Below are positions 34,761-47,068 of a stretch of DNA of 64,000 nt, piece by piece. Made by a program: the position numbers and the translations under genes. The notes under the pieces are model-generated. The model was given only the letters and a program-made list of their open reading frames with translations. It was not told the DNA's origin and did no database searches. How positions within the stretch are numbered: the stretch's first letter is position 1; every line of letters starts with the position of its first letter. The stretch is from NCBI GenBank assembly GCA_963669155.1, contig OZ022576.1:38099807-38163806 (forward strand), in the 5' to 3' direction. This DNA is from Arbacia lixula. Taxonomy: Eukaryota > Echinodermata > Echinoidea > Arbacioida > Arbaciidae.

Positions 34761-34939
34761 AGGACAGAGAGAAAGAAAGTGAGAGAGATGGCGAGAAAGT
34801 AAGAGAGAAAAAGAGAGAGGAAGATACAGACTGACAGGAAGAGGGAGGGAGGGGATAGGAGGAAAAGGAAATGATGAAATGGCAATTGCAGAGTCCTCAG
34901 ATGAAATGCCGATTGGGAATGACATGTCAATTCACCATC

Positions 34940-35047
34940 CACCCTTTCTCTCCCTATCTCCCCCTCCGTCTCTTTCCCCCCCCCTCTCTCTTTCTCTCTC
35001 TCTCTCTCTCCTTCCTTCCCCCCCCCCCCCTCTCTCTCTCTCCCTCG
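34940..35047. repeat. Pyrimidine-rich (CT)n/C-run tract
   Basis: Mixed C-runs and CT repeats. With the GA tract 200 bp upstream it forms an imperfect purine/pyrimidine inverted pair. Confidence 0.8.
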
Positions 35048-38000
35048 CCACTTTGCCCTGTCCTATCATCCGAAGTGCTCCCAGTTCCTAACAGTGAAGA
35101 TAAATTCAAGGGTGTATTAGGGTCCAATAGCCTAGAGACAAACAAAATCCTAACGAAATTTTGTTGACACAAGCAGCTATTGTGCATCTGCCAAACATTG
35201 CTCTTGAATGGAAGTTTGCGCATAAATCATTTTGCTGTTCGTAATAGGGAAGAAGAATACAATCTAAACCATGAAAGCTATCCGAGCTGCCTTTTCAGCT
35301 CTTTTGATTAATAAGTATTATTGTTTTACATGTACAAGTATATCCTTAGATACAGCCAGTATAGGACTTCATGCATCAAAATTATTGATGATATCTGAGA
35401 TAAATGATCTATACTGTTATTCCTATAGCATTGCCATGCCAGCACTTCTCATATTACAACTTTGTATTTTCATTATTGAGTATTGGAGTTAATGTATAAT
35501 AGTAGCAAGTAAAAACTATGTACACTTGTGTGGTTGATACACAACCCCCACTAAAATAGATGGACTCATTTGCTCTGTTATAAGCACCAGTTTTACGAGG
35601 TTACACTAATTTACCTACCTGTAATCTATTGTACAATGTATATTTTACATATTTTTAATAATCAAATAAGAGTCTACTTAAAGATTGTGATAATGAATGG
35701 TTCTATTGGATTTAAAGAGAAAGAGAGACCAGTGCTAATTAGATGAGCATATGTGTGGCCTACGTGTCTATATGCCCAACACACATCTATATAGCTCCTT
35801 TTATGATGACATGAGAAAAATACATGTGGTTCCATGAACATTCTTTGATAACGATGCTCAAATATCAGTATAACTACACTTATCACTACGCTTCATATAA
35901 AATCACAACTCAACACCAGTCCCACTGTTCCAACAATGACAACAATAATCTTTGCAGATATAACCTTTGTACAATTATAACATTTCTCAATAAATGGAAG
36001 AGCATGGTTTCCAACTTAGACAGTAATAAAATATTTGACATATTTGATGGTAATAAATACTCAACTCCCTTCTCCGTCAATTAATGGATAAACAGATATA
36101 TGCCCATCCATGTGCTTGATTGACTATAACCACAATAAAAACAGCAAAAATGCTCAGCTAGGAGACTGAAATCGTCAATTAAGTTGAATAGAAATAAGAT
36201 AAATATTGTGTACCAAATACAATACAGTGCATGAGCATTATAGGTTCTCTAGGCAACAAAATATTCCATCCATTATACATAATACAACAAGCCTGTACAG
36301 CCCACTATAAATGAAATCAACAAATCATACAGTACAATGATATTTACAAATCCTGATATATGATTCCATATGAAATTGAAGTAAAAATACAGCAAACACA
36401 TTAATGTGTATAAACATGTAGGTATATGTATATATATATATATATTTAAATAAATATATATACTTACATATATGTCCACTTACATACATACATAGATATG
36501 ACGTACAAATGATTACAGAAGTATTAACAATCTCCAAGTATGCATTCATGAGAGTAGAAGCTACAGTAATCAAGATACACAAGGGAGATACCACTTCTAT
36601 CATTGAGGGATTATAATACTTGTATGACTGTATCTTGGTGTTTTAGCTATGAAACACCAGTACATCGGGGTAATGGGGTACCTCTCTATTCATATGAATG
36701 TATGTGTACATGTATAGCAATATATTCCCTAAATATGGACTTTTATCCTTACTTATAAGACCACATACCTTCGTTATGGTGCCATAGATCACCTAGACAT
36801 ATATATTTTGCATATAATTCTGTTTTAATGTACATACACGTGTTTTGTATATATATATATAATATATATATATCACAAAATTCATTAGGAATTGAAATAC
36901 TTTTGTTAATTGAGATATTATTTTAATCCTACTGGTTATTGACACTTTGAATAATGTGTCTACTTTCATGGAAGATAACAGCACAGCACATCCCATGATT
37001 TGATAATTACATAATTTCCATTAAATGCACTGCTCTACACTGAAATATGAGTGTATTTTGTCATTACCTCAGAGTACAAAATGAATGTAAAAAAGTTCAG
37101 AATATCATATTTTGTTATCCCATTCACCATGTGTGGCATAGGCCCTTCAAAGAAATGCATTAAACAACTTTTTTTTTTTACAGCTAGACATGTACAAATA
37201 TACACTTTTCCCATGCCCTTTATAAATCAGTGTTTTTATTTCCATGTGCAAGTGATTAAAAAAAAATGTGCCATCATTTGTGGATTTTATTTAATTTCTT
37301 TATTTCACACTTAAGTCGTCTCGTTGAATTACGCTGGTAACTATCACATCAGCATGCAGACAAGATGTTACCTACACATGTGAAAAGGTCTGTTGCTTTT
37401 GGCGTTCATTCATGAATTAAGTCTCTAAGCTCCTAGAAACTTATAACAGTTAACCAACATTTCATAACTTATTTAATGATTGTATCTACTTAAACAGACT
37501 ATGAATATACATACTCCTCCTCATGAAAACACGTGCTGTGCCTTTAGACAAGAAACTGGTACAAAAACTGAATTGCATACAATTGCTACACATATAGAGA
37601 CACAGACTTTCATATCGTAACTACATGCATACAAATCTTGTCCCTTCTTCTCATATAAGGCAGCATGGACTAAATGTCAAAAAATAAAAAATAGTTTGCA
37701 ACATTCTAAAACATCTCATAGCTTATCTATACATATGTATAATACCAATATGGTAATCAGTATGACATGAAACTGAAGAAGGCAGCCCAAGAAGGTATGA
37801 AAATATGAAGAAAAGAACAGAGCTCAGCATATAAAATCTACATCTACTACATAGAGGAGAGTGCTCACAAACTCAGAACAAACACAAATCAATGCAAATT
37901 ATTCATCATCCTTTGCACATCACTAAAAAGAAGCCGAGATATATTGGAGAGTAAATCAAATATTATTGCCAAATGAATTTAAACACTATTTTTTTCTGCC

Positions 38001-39167
38001 CTTTTCACACGAATATTCCCCCCTCCCACCCTCACCCAATTCGTTTGCCAGCAGATGCCTCTGATCACATTATTACACATTGACTGTGTCCAGGATCTCA
38101 CTTGGGTGTTGCATGAAGCTGTGCAACTACTGTAACGATTCGAATCAATAATCAGTTGCAATTGTTGATCTGCATGCAACCTGGCCTTGCATGATTGATG
38201 TTGGACTGCTATCACCCCAGAGTGGAAATCTGAATTTTGTTTAGTGTGACAAAATGATGGTGAATCAGATGATAGTTGCTGTTTTTGCCCTTCTTTCCAG
38301 GAACCCTGATCTTCCTGGGCAAGTCAATGGCATTTGTGCTCAAACAAGGCATAGAGGCAGGGCACATTGTTTTAAGTACAAAAAACACACACACTGCACG
38401 CTAAAGTTTGATGGCATTCAATTGAGAAGAAATTAAAAAAAAGAAGAAGCTGAACCAAACTTTGTATTTATGAAATGAAAAACCATTAGATAAACTTTCC
38501 TCTCATTATTATCCAGATGATTTAAAAACAACAAAGAAAAAACACACATGATTAGGGCCGTTTGCTCTTGCAGCAAAAACTGTTGGTTTTTCAAAAATCG
38601 CAAGTAAGAAATGAATGTTGTGATGAAACTACCCCCAAACACAGCCCAAACTGTTTTTTTTTATATAAAGGTAGCACGCGTAAAATCTGTCTTAGTGATT
38701 TCGCACGCTTTCTACACCAAGTCAAATATCCTGGCAGAATTGTGGTGCATGCGCACGCACTACTTGCCAAAAAATCTCAAATTTGTTCACAGTCATACTC
38801 CACATGTTGTAGACCAATGTAAATGATGGGATGGAAAATCATGATTTTTCTTTTTTTCATGAGTAATGTTTTTAGTTTAATTGAACCTATAAAATGGTGA
38901 GAATTAAAATACCTTTAAAGAGTGGATAAAAATCATGACCTCACGAATGACTGCATTAATTGATATGTAGCAAGAACACACTATGTTTGAAACACAAGCC
39001 CAGCCGGGAGAGAAGTTGGGTGATATTTATAAATAGATGAGGGCATGGTAGCAAAGACTAATGTGGTATGATTACAGGGCGTAGCTAGGGGGTCGGGGCT
39101 CTCCAGACATGTGGTGCAGGCGAGGCTGCTCTTCTTTCAAAGAGCAGTCGCCGCTGTCCGGTGTGTG
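35048..39167. other. Possible long 3' UTR or intergenic DNA next to the minus-strand gene
   Basis: AT-rich, no supported exon. On the minus strand two AATAAA signals occur at about 37285-37307, 1.9 kb beyond the stop codon of the minus-strand gene, so part of this may be its 3' UTR. (AT)n tracts occur near 36430 and 36850. Confidence 0.35.
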
Positions 39168-42100
39168 CTATAAGGCAGAGACTTGCACAATGTTAGAGGT
39201 GCTGCCAGCGCTGCCCTGGGGGCTGCCGCGGGGGCTACTGCCTCCTCCCTGCTGCAGCGAGGAGCTGGCGCTGACGGTGGAGTGCAGGGACTCCGTCTCC
39301 GGGGCGTTGGTGGGGCTGGGCAGGGTCGAGACGATGGCCGTGGTCACATTGGGGTTGGTGTTAATGGTGTTAGTGTTGGTGTTGACCGTGGTGTTGCAGT
39401 TCATCTCAGGCAGCACCTTCAGAGTTAAATCCTCCCGTTTGCTGGTTGGGGTGGGTGTGGTGGCCGTGTTCTTCGTGGGCGAGGGTTTGTTACGGGGGGC
39501 GTGGCTCTCGTTAACCCGCACCTCCTTCAGGTTGTTGTCTTCGTCCTCGGTGCCTGCTGCCTCATAGCGCCGCCCCTGGGCCCATCGTGAGCAGCAGCCT
39601 GTCGACTGGTTGTTCTTACCTGAGGACAGGAGAAACATATAACACGGCATTATACCGTATTAATTGTCATGGCAGAACTTTACGTACGCTCCAACATAGG
39701 TCAGCAATGCATTCATGTATTCAAGTTTTTTGCTGTACAAATATGCAATAGACTCTATGATACTTGTGACTGCTCAATTAATGCAAGCAGTCAATTAAAC
39801 TGTAATATCGCCATGCAAAGTCAATGCACTTGGATACAACAGTTTGCTGATGACTGCACCTGAAATCCGCAAGGTCAACTCTCTTTGCGACAGTATACTT
39901 TTTCAATAGGTAAATTAAAAGTTTTTATATCAAAGAAGTTTCACCAGATAGAACATTTGACTTAGTTAGCTAATTGGATTTTCTACAAAAAAAATGAAAA
40001 TTCAATAATTTTATCCCTGACCAAACTTAAATGACAGTTCCGCCACATGCCAACAATACTACAGGCAAAACTAGATATAGCGAGCATGGATGCGACAATG
40101 TGTTGTTACAATGAGGCAATTCTCTGAGTCCCAACTTAAACAACCTATGGCACACTATTAACCCACTTGTAACAAGCACAGTTATAACAAGATTTTGTTA
40201 CAACAAGCTTATTCTGTTGACCCAATGACAACAAAACACATAAGAAATACCTCAATCCTCTTATAAGAGGAGGGCAAACTGTGGGTTAAATGTCTGCTGA
40301 TCAAATCCTTTTTTTTTTCCATCATGCTACATTTACAATATTTATGCAGCTTGTAGTGTACATGTGCAGCACATGTAGTGTTATAGCTGTGTGTGTGTGA
40401 TGAGCACACATTCACGCTGTATCCCACGTACAAAATGCAGTTTGCATCGCCATGTGCATTAACACATGTAGCCGAACTACCATGCAGCCAAATACAAAAC
40501 TTGTCATACCTTTTAAACATGAAACATGCATCTCAGAAACAAAATGCAATGGACACACAATCACACAGCTTGTGTTAGATATTTTTATCATTAAATTCTG
40601 TTTGAATTAACAAGGTTTTATAATAGCGTTGAAGTCCCAACATTATCCTTCTTAAAATGAGAGCTGCTTCTTTCAAAATGGAAGATAGAAGATATGAATA
40701 AATCTCCCTGATACCCTGTAACACATGACCTTTTTAATGATTCAGCCGCATCTCAGAACTTCATCCATATCTTAAACTCCCTAAGTAGTATGCAGGCTCA
40801 TTGCAAGATCAGATAACTGACTGCCTTGCCCTAGCTTGTCTTGAGGCCTGTACACTATCCATGATTTTGACTTGTGATGCCCTTCTAACACTCATTGGTT
40901 GACAGATGTAGCTATGTGCCTGTAAAAATATATCCTGCTACCATGTACTGTTTGATCTGATCAACAAGGTTTCCTACTACATGTAGAATATACCATTTTT
41001 GTCAAGTATGTTTATACACATACATGCATGTGTGTTTATGCATCTGTTAATATACATGCATTTATACAAGTCATTCAAACAATACATTACTAATGATAAT
41101 TCCAAACTCGTCCAAGGTTTGTTGACTAGCAACAACTAATAGATTCAGAATGCATTCCATCAATTGAAACTGAATCACTAGATATATACACATGAATGTC
41201 ATAACTCATTACTACGTAGATAGGGAGAAAGTTGTGAATACATTATACAAAACCTTGTGTTAAAAGTTACCAATGAAATGATTTTAGTTCCTTATAATGA
41301 TTGTTTATAGATATCTTTTCTTCTAAGCATCTTGAACACTGCACTCAAGATCGTAATGAAACCATCATTAAAATGGAAATTAAAATCTTACACCAATTAA
41401 GTATGTGAGACGTACATTGTATAATGACAATCCCTAATTTTGATGAAACTTTACATCCATCAGCCAAATGTTGTCAGGATGTATTCATGAATGTAAATGA
41501 TAAGCTCACAACAAAACATCATGAGCATGGAGACATATGAAGCTCTCGTTACCGTACATGTTCGAATAATGACTACAAGAAGCCTGGTCATTGTCTGCAG
41601 GAATCAATATTACACATCTTCGCAAAGTCAAGGAGTATGGTCGGAAAGAACAGGTGCTTTCGCTGTTTAATACTCGATCTGTTGTCCTGTTTGTACATCA
41701 TAATACCGCAATATTCCATATTCCCCCGATATCATTGAAAACACAGTTTGTTAATACTGAAAATGCTCTTCATACTGCTGCAATATTGCAGTATTGGATT
41801 GGGTGTGTAAATGAATGGTCTTCTCACATTAGCACTGTCGAATAAGCAATAGAACCAGGAGGAATGAACTCAGCCGCTTGTCTCCTTGTCTTGAGCTAAC
41901 GCGCGATCACAAAAGAGGTATGACGTAATTCAGCGTTGAAACAAGCAAATCACACCACAGCGTATCATTCACACCTTGATGTATAAGCCGCAACATTAGC
42001 CGCGTTTTGCGGAAACAGTTAATAAGATTCACAATCAGCAATATTTTTCTGAGGTTTTAATCTGCAAAAGTAGCCTTAAAATACCAGGAAAGAGGAAACA

Positions 42101-42724
42101 AATGCAGAATTATTTGAGAGACTCCCGTTCATTAACCCTACTATTGAGGAGTGCGTTGGAAAAAATTTACCGCAAATATCATGAATTTTTTGCAGATGGG
42201 TGACTACTATGAACGGGAATTGGCAGGGAATCAGAAATCTTGTTCCAGACACAAGGGCCATGTTCATCAGCCCGAGGTGGCAAAATAGCGAAATTTGTGA
42301 TCACATCCAGGCGAATCACAAACTAGCCAGCCATTTGTATCTTCATCAACCTGAGGAGTGAAATATATTCAATGCTATTTGGTGAGAAAATCTCTCCTCG
42401 CCCACCCCCCAACTCCAATCTTGGGCTATGGTCAAACAGCTCGCTATTCAGTCAACCATCTTCCCCTTCCTGGATTGTAGCCTAAGTAATAACTATATAT
42501 GAATATAACAATAGTAATATTTTGTCTATCCATTACTCTCAATTTTGTACGTGCATCATATGGTTTCACTGACATCCTTTTAAAAACAAAAAGGGTATCT
42601 TACGATAGTGTGCAACTATATATTGGCCCCAACTCACAGGTATACAGGTAATGATTTATGATGGCTGCAAAATTCAACTGATAGATCTGCCTCCAAAATT
42701 ACGGTATATCAGAAATGGAGAGAA

Positions 42725-42785
<61 letters not shown>

Positions 42786-42805
42786 AGAGAGAGAGAAAGA
42801 GAGAG

Positions 42806-42846
<41 letters not shown>

Positions 42847-42887
42847 AAGAGAGAGAGAGAGGGAGAGAGAGAGAAAGAGAGAGAGAG

Positions 42888-42929
<42 letters not shown>

Positions 42930-44730
42930 CAGCTACCACCTATAAAAAAATCCCCCTTCTTTATCCCCAGACAGGGATTTGAATGATGGTTAATGGTGGA
43001 TGAGGATTATGAATATTCCAGGATACTGCAGCAAATTCGCCACACACACACACATACATGCTCAGCGGTAGATGCGAGTGGAGTTAGGGGGAAGACTAGG
43101 GTGATCGCAATCACAATGAATGTCTGGTTTATATAACTGGCTATTATACTTGATCCTTTTCCTTTACAGTCAGGTACACATCACTATTAAAAGGTGTTCA
43201 ATTCTGTTTGTTATTTTGAGAAAATTGCTTTTGAAATTATAACCACTTATGTCTGATATATATTTGATAAATTAGCCTAAATGTTAAGTCTGTAGATCAA
43301 TAATATCTATCATTGTAAACTAGTTCCATATCTTATTAAGATCCTTCTGCTCCAGGAATCTATCATGTTGACCAGTCTACAAGCTGATTTCTAGACCCCC
43401 ATACTGAGATAACAACCACTTAGTATGCACCTCATATTATGTGCCCGACATTTATAGGTGTCGCCACTCACTTCCTATTCGATGTATATCTTTCTGTTAT
43501 CCCACATAGTTCATGTAAAATCATATTAGCTTCATCATTTATGTGGCAAAATGTACCTTGAGCTATGTCAGGAGTCAAGCATCTTCATACACATATGTAT
43601 TTCAAGCACTTTAAGATTTCCATTTGGGCATCTTATAAGAAATTGATCTTGCCTCTATTCAAAGTCTATTGGAGAAATGCCAACTGGTGGCACATGAGTA
43701 AGAAGAAGGCTAGAGGGCTGTCTTCATTTTGCCAGAACTATAAAAAAAAAAAATAGGCAGCTATTTCACAACTTGGTGAGCTAGTCAGCTCACAAAATGG
43801 CCAGCTATATTCATCTCCATCAGCGTTATCTGGCATAATAGCTAGCTACTTAGTTGGTAATCCTTCCCCCCAAATTTGGGTCGAGGTTTTTAAAAACTCA
43901 TTTGGAACGGAGGCCTTTTTAGAGCACAGCTGATCACTACTTGGCCTTCAAATTGGCAACACAATTTATTCTTAATCAGATTTCTAGCCTGAAACGTATC
44001 GCACAAGGCACTGATATTAACTAAATATCATGAACATACCGGTATCATTTTCAAGCAAACTTTGTTGAAATCTGAAGGGAAAAAATATGATTTCAACATT
44101 TTTAGCATGTTGCCAAGTTGAAGATTTAGCGATCCCTTGATCCTTTTTTTGCTTTGAAAAACATAGGTAATATATCACTAAATGGCAAAAATAGATTTTT
44201 TGCATCGATTTATGCTCTTTCATGTGCTTCATCATTTAGTATCTGAAATAAATTATGTCAAGAATTATAGCCCCAAACCGCCAATTTATGGTAACGGTAC
44301 TTGGTGCCAAATGGGTGAAGGACTGCCTTCATCAGCCTGAAATCCGATTTGATTCTGTGAGCTAGCGACTTGCAGTCAGCATGTTGTTGTATTACATAAA
44401 AACAATAGCTGGCAGCTGATCAGTCCCAACTGATGAAGATTCAATTTTAAATCTTTTTATGAGCCACGTACCAGGGTTTGCATTTTGCCACCAGTAATAC
44501 ACACTAATCCCATAGAACAATACTTTGCTTAGCACACAATATGTTAATCCCCGGTAATTTCCTGGATTAAAAAAAACAACTGGTGATATATGTATGTGGC
44601 AATTTGCCTCCTCACCTTGCGTAGTGGATGTAGCTGAAGGACTTGGGCTGACCTCAGGGGTTCCTGACTGCATAGATCGAGAAAAGGGGATCCCGTTGTA
44701 GGTGTACTCTGTTTCTACATACTGCCGATT
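39168..44730 (-). CDS. 3' end of an unrecognised gene (last two coding exons, partial), PDZ-ligand-like C-terminus
   Basis: The upstream exon is 44616-44730 (acceptor ttcatttcag|, donor GCAAG|gtgagg) and the last exon 39168-39619 (acceptor gtcctcag|, stop TAG at 39168-39170). The phase-1 junction joins cleanly ...SATSTTQ-G-KNNQSTGCC.... The visible part is 188 residues. Exon 1 gives NRQYVETEYTYNGIPFSRSM; exon 2 begins with CCSRWAQGRRYEAAGTEDED, then becomes Thr/Ser/Asn/Pro-rich and low in complexity (NTNTNTINTNPN), ending STSNIVQVSAL. The last four residues, VSAL, fit a class I PDZ ligand (S/T-x-hydrophobic). This suggests the cytoplasmic tail of a membrane or synaptic protein, but that is inference. 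The last exon is GC-rich against AT-rich flanks. I recognise no family. Confidence 0.6.
41075..41250 (+). repeat. Interspersed repeat D, copy 3
   Basis: 'acaatacattactaatg', 'gtccaaggtttgttgactag', 'caacaactaatagattcag' and 'aaagttgtgaatacatta' in the family order. About 175 bp. Confidence 0.7.
42250..42360. repeat. Repeat J, 'tcatcagcc(t)gaggtggcaaaatagc', copy 1
   Basis: The ends 'tcatcagcccgaggtgg' and 'atcttcatcaacctgagg' frame short sequence rich in 'gatcac' and 'tagcc'. A longer relative is at about 53800-54000, where 'ctattttgccacctcaggct' appears inverted. Short pieces recur near 43800 and 44330. Confidence 0.45.
42719..42929. repeat. (GA)n microsatellite, ~210 bp
   Basis: Almost pure GA with scattered AAAG interruptions. 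The open frames across it (Arg/Glu or Ser/Leu repeats) are artefacts. Confidence 0.95.
43905..44330 (-). repeat. Dispersed repeat I, copy 2 (inverted)
   Basis: Reverse complement shares 'acccatt..g.accaagt', 'ggtttggggctataattc' and 'gttgccaatttgaag' landmarks with 20970-21360. Confidence 0.45.
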
Positions 44731-46577
44731 CTGAAATGAAAAATAAATATATACATGTTGTAAACATAGCAATTAGTCCAGGCATTGATTCTATCTAATT
44801 GTGCAGAACGAGCAGAAAAATGAACTATAGAAATTTGACTGCAAGTGCTCTACTGGTATACCTCCGCTGTCCTGCGGAGACGTTGAAGTAATGTCTAACA
44901 TTTCTGATGGTAGAATTTCATCCTACATTGCCCGCAGAACTTTACATTTGCTTGTGATATACGGCTTAATCAAGATGGACCTGTATTGCACCGAATTTGG
45001 TGATGGTATTTGGATTAAATATTTCACATTACAATAACCAGGTAACACCACCAACACATGGAATTGGAGTGTGGTATTCTTTCATTAGCAAGCATGAATT
45101 CACAGTAAATGTCACAGGGCCAGGACATTATTTGTCTCGGGGGTAGTTGTCCAAAGGATAGGTGGTGTGTGCGTGGGGGGAGGGGGTATTGTCCTAGAAC
45201 TTGAAATGGCAACACTTCCTATTAGATTGAAAACTGATTTGTCATTCACAAGACATGAAAGGTGTGGGGGGAGGGGGAATATTGGGTTGCCCAATATAGC
45301 ACTTTGCCATCAAATAGGTTGTAATTCCACATCAAACCCACTGCAATTTTTGGTGCTTTCTGTTTTCACACAATACAGTAGGCCAAGCTGGTGGGGCCTC
45401 AGTCCTCATGAGTGACATGTATCAATCTAATAACCGCGGCCAGGCTATCTTGGGAAACAAATCAATCAGGCAAATTTGCTTCAAGATATTTTGGTGGATT
45501 ATCCTGGGCAAGTATTTTGTTTCAGCCTGTTAGACGGGGAGGATGTCTAGAATGAGGTGGAATATGGGGTCCCTCCTCATAATTCATGTCACAAGAGGAG
45601 GTGATCTTATTTGGGGGCAGAGAAAGTTAATCCTCGTCTTGACGGATGGACTTTGTCTTCATCATCAGCTTGTGCAAATGTTAACCACATCTCCCGTGTG
45701 CCCCAGATATGTCACTGCACTCATACACAGGGTCAACATATTATCCAGCTTTTTGACGTAGATTCTCTCAGGCGTCAGATAGAGAAGATATTGAACTTGC
45801 GTGTGAGTGTGTGTGTGTGTCTGTGTCTGTGTGTGCATGCACGCCCAAAGTCCATTGGAGGAATTGATATCTTAAGCAAAATTGACCCAGGGATAAGATT
45901 CCATATGTAACTAGAGGGTTGTCTTAAAGGAAGTGCATCTCATTTGCCAAAGTCATGAGCCTCAGTATGGATCAGCACTATAATAGACAAATATGTATAT
46001 GAAATCTTTACAGACATAGCTCCATTAACTCTTTCATGAGAAGTGAAAAACTAACCTTATGTTTTATTGCATTCCCCCTCCCCTCCTTCCTGCACATTTT
46101 GTGTTGGCCATGCTCCACATTCATGGACTATTTGCTGTATAACAGTGATACAGAGTTTAGGAAATGGCACGGGTACTGATATTTCATCTGCCTCGGAACA
46201 ACAAAATGTGTTCTCGTCTTCTCAAGTTAAGTTTATGGTTTGGAAAGAAAAGTGGATATACATGACAGATACTATATCTGACAGTGCTCTATAACTACAG
46301 GCCACTGAACACCTTGATCAATGCTTCATTGCTGCCCAGAGAGGTATGATGTGCGCTGCTGTGGTCTCTGATCTCTGGGCTACAGAAACCACTTGAAATT
46401 TGTTGGACAGCCCATCCAAAACTAATCTTGAAATCTCATAGTCCGTATAATTCCACTTTAAAAAGCCAGGAAGTCAGTTTCCAGTTGTAAACTTGAGGGA
46501 AGAGTGTAAATAAAGCACTTTCCAGGGTATACCTGCAAAAGGGCTACACTACCTTGAAGACATATATTCTATTATAA

Positions 46578-46766
46578 GGGAAGAAAGGGAAGGAGCAGCA
46601 GTTTTAAACTGCGGTATATTTTGTTCAGTTCAGGATGAAACATGATGCTTTAGCCTAAAAAGCACCATGTTTCATGCTGAACTGGACAAAATATATCGCG
46701 GTTTAAACTGTGGCTCCTTCCCTTTCCCTTTCCCTATGCAAATTCCTTTGATCTGTAGTGTACATG
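46578..46766. repeat. Palindromic hairpin MITE, family F, copy 1
   Basis: Left arm 'gggaaggagc...tatattttgttcagttcagg...aaacatgatgctttagcc' meets its inverse after a tiny centre (taaaaag). The right arm ends 'gctccttccctttcccttt'. The whole can fold into one long hairpin. A second copy is at 60276-60500. Confidence 0.85.
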
Positions 46767-47068
46767 CAGGGTGGTCTGCCATTGCATCCCAGAGCATGTG
46801 CATATTTTTTCTCAAGTCTGAGTCTATTGGGGGCAAGTCCGACTGGATGAAAACTTCTGGTAATCAATATTGCGGGAAACTTTAAGGGCAGGCTGTCTAT
46901 GCCTATGATTTCAGTTGCAACTTTTGACATTCACTTTTCACTGTCCCTATAATCAATGGAAATCTCAATCTTAAGAGCTATGCTGCGAATCTGGGCAGAT
47001 ATATTCCGCGAAAGCTTTTGCTACACCCTAATCTTAAGAGCTGTATAGATCTTTACAGTGTTTTGGCA

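Larger units (their letters stand above)
39620..44615 (-). other. Inferred intron of the minus-strand gene
   Basis: 5.0 kb between the two coding exons. Contains repeat D (41.1 kb), a GA microsatellite (42.7 kb), copies of a 'cctcaggctgatgaag' repeat (about 42250-42360) and repeat I (43.9-44.3 kb). No further exon recognised. Confidence 0.5.

Noticed and set aside
34595-35223. Ser/Leu/Pro or Arg/Glu frames over GA/CT tracts (also at 42.7 and 55.1 kb)
   Set aside because: Simple-sequence artefacts.
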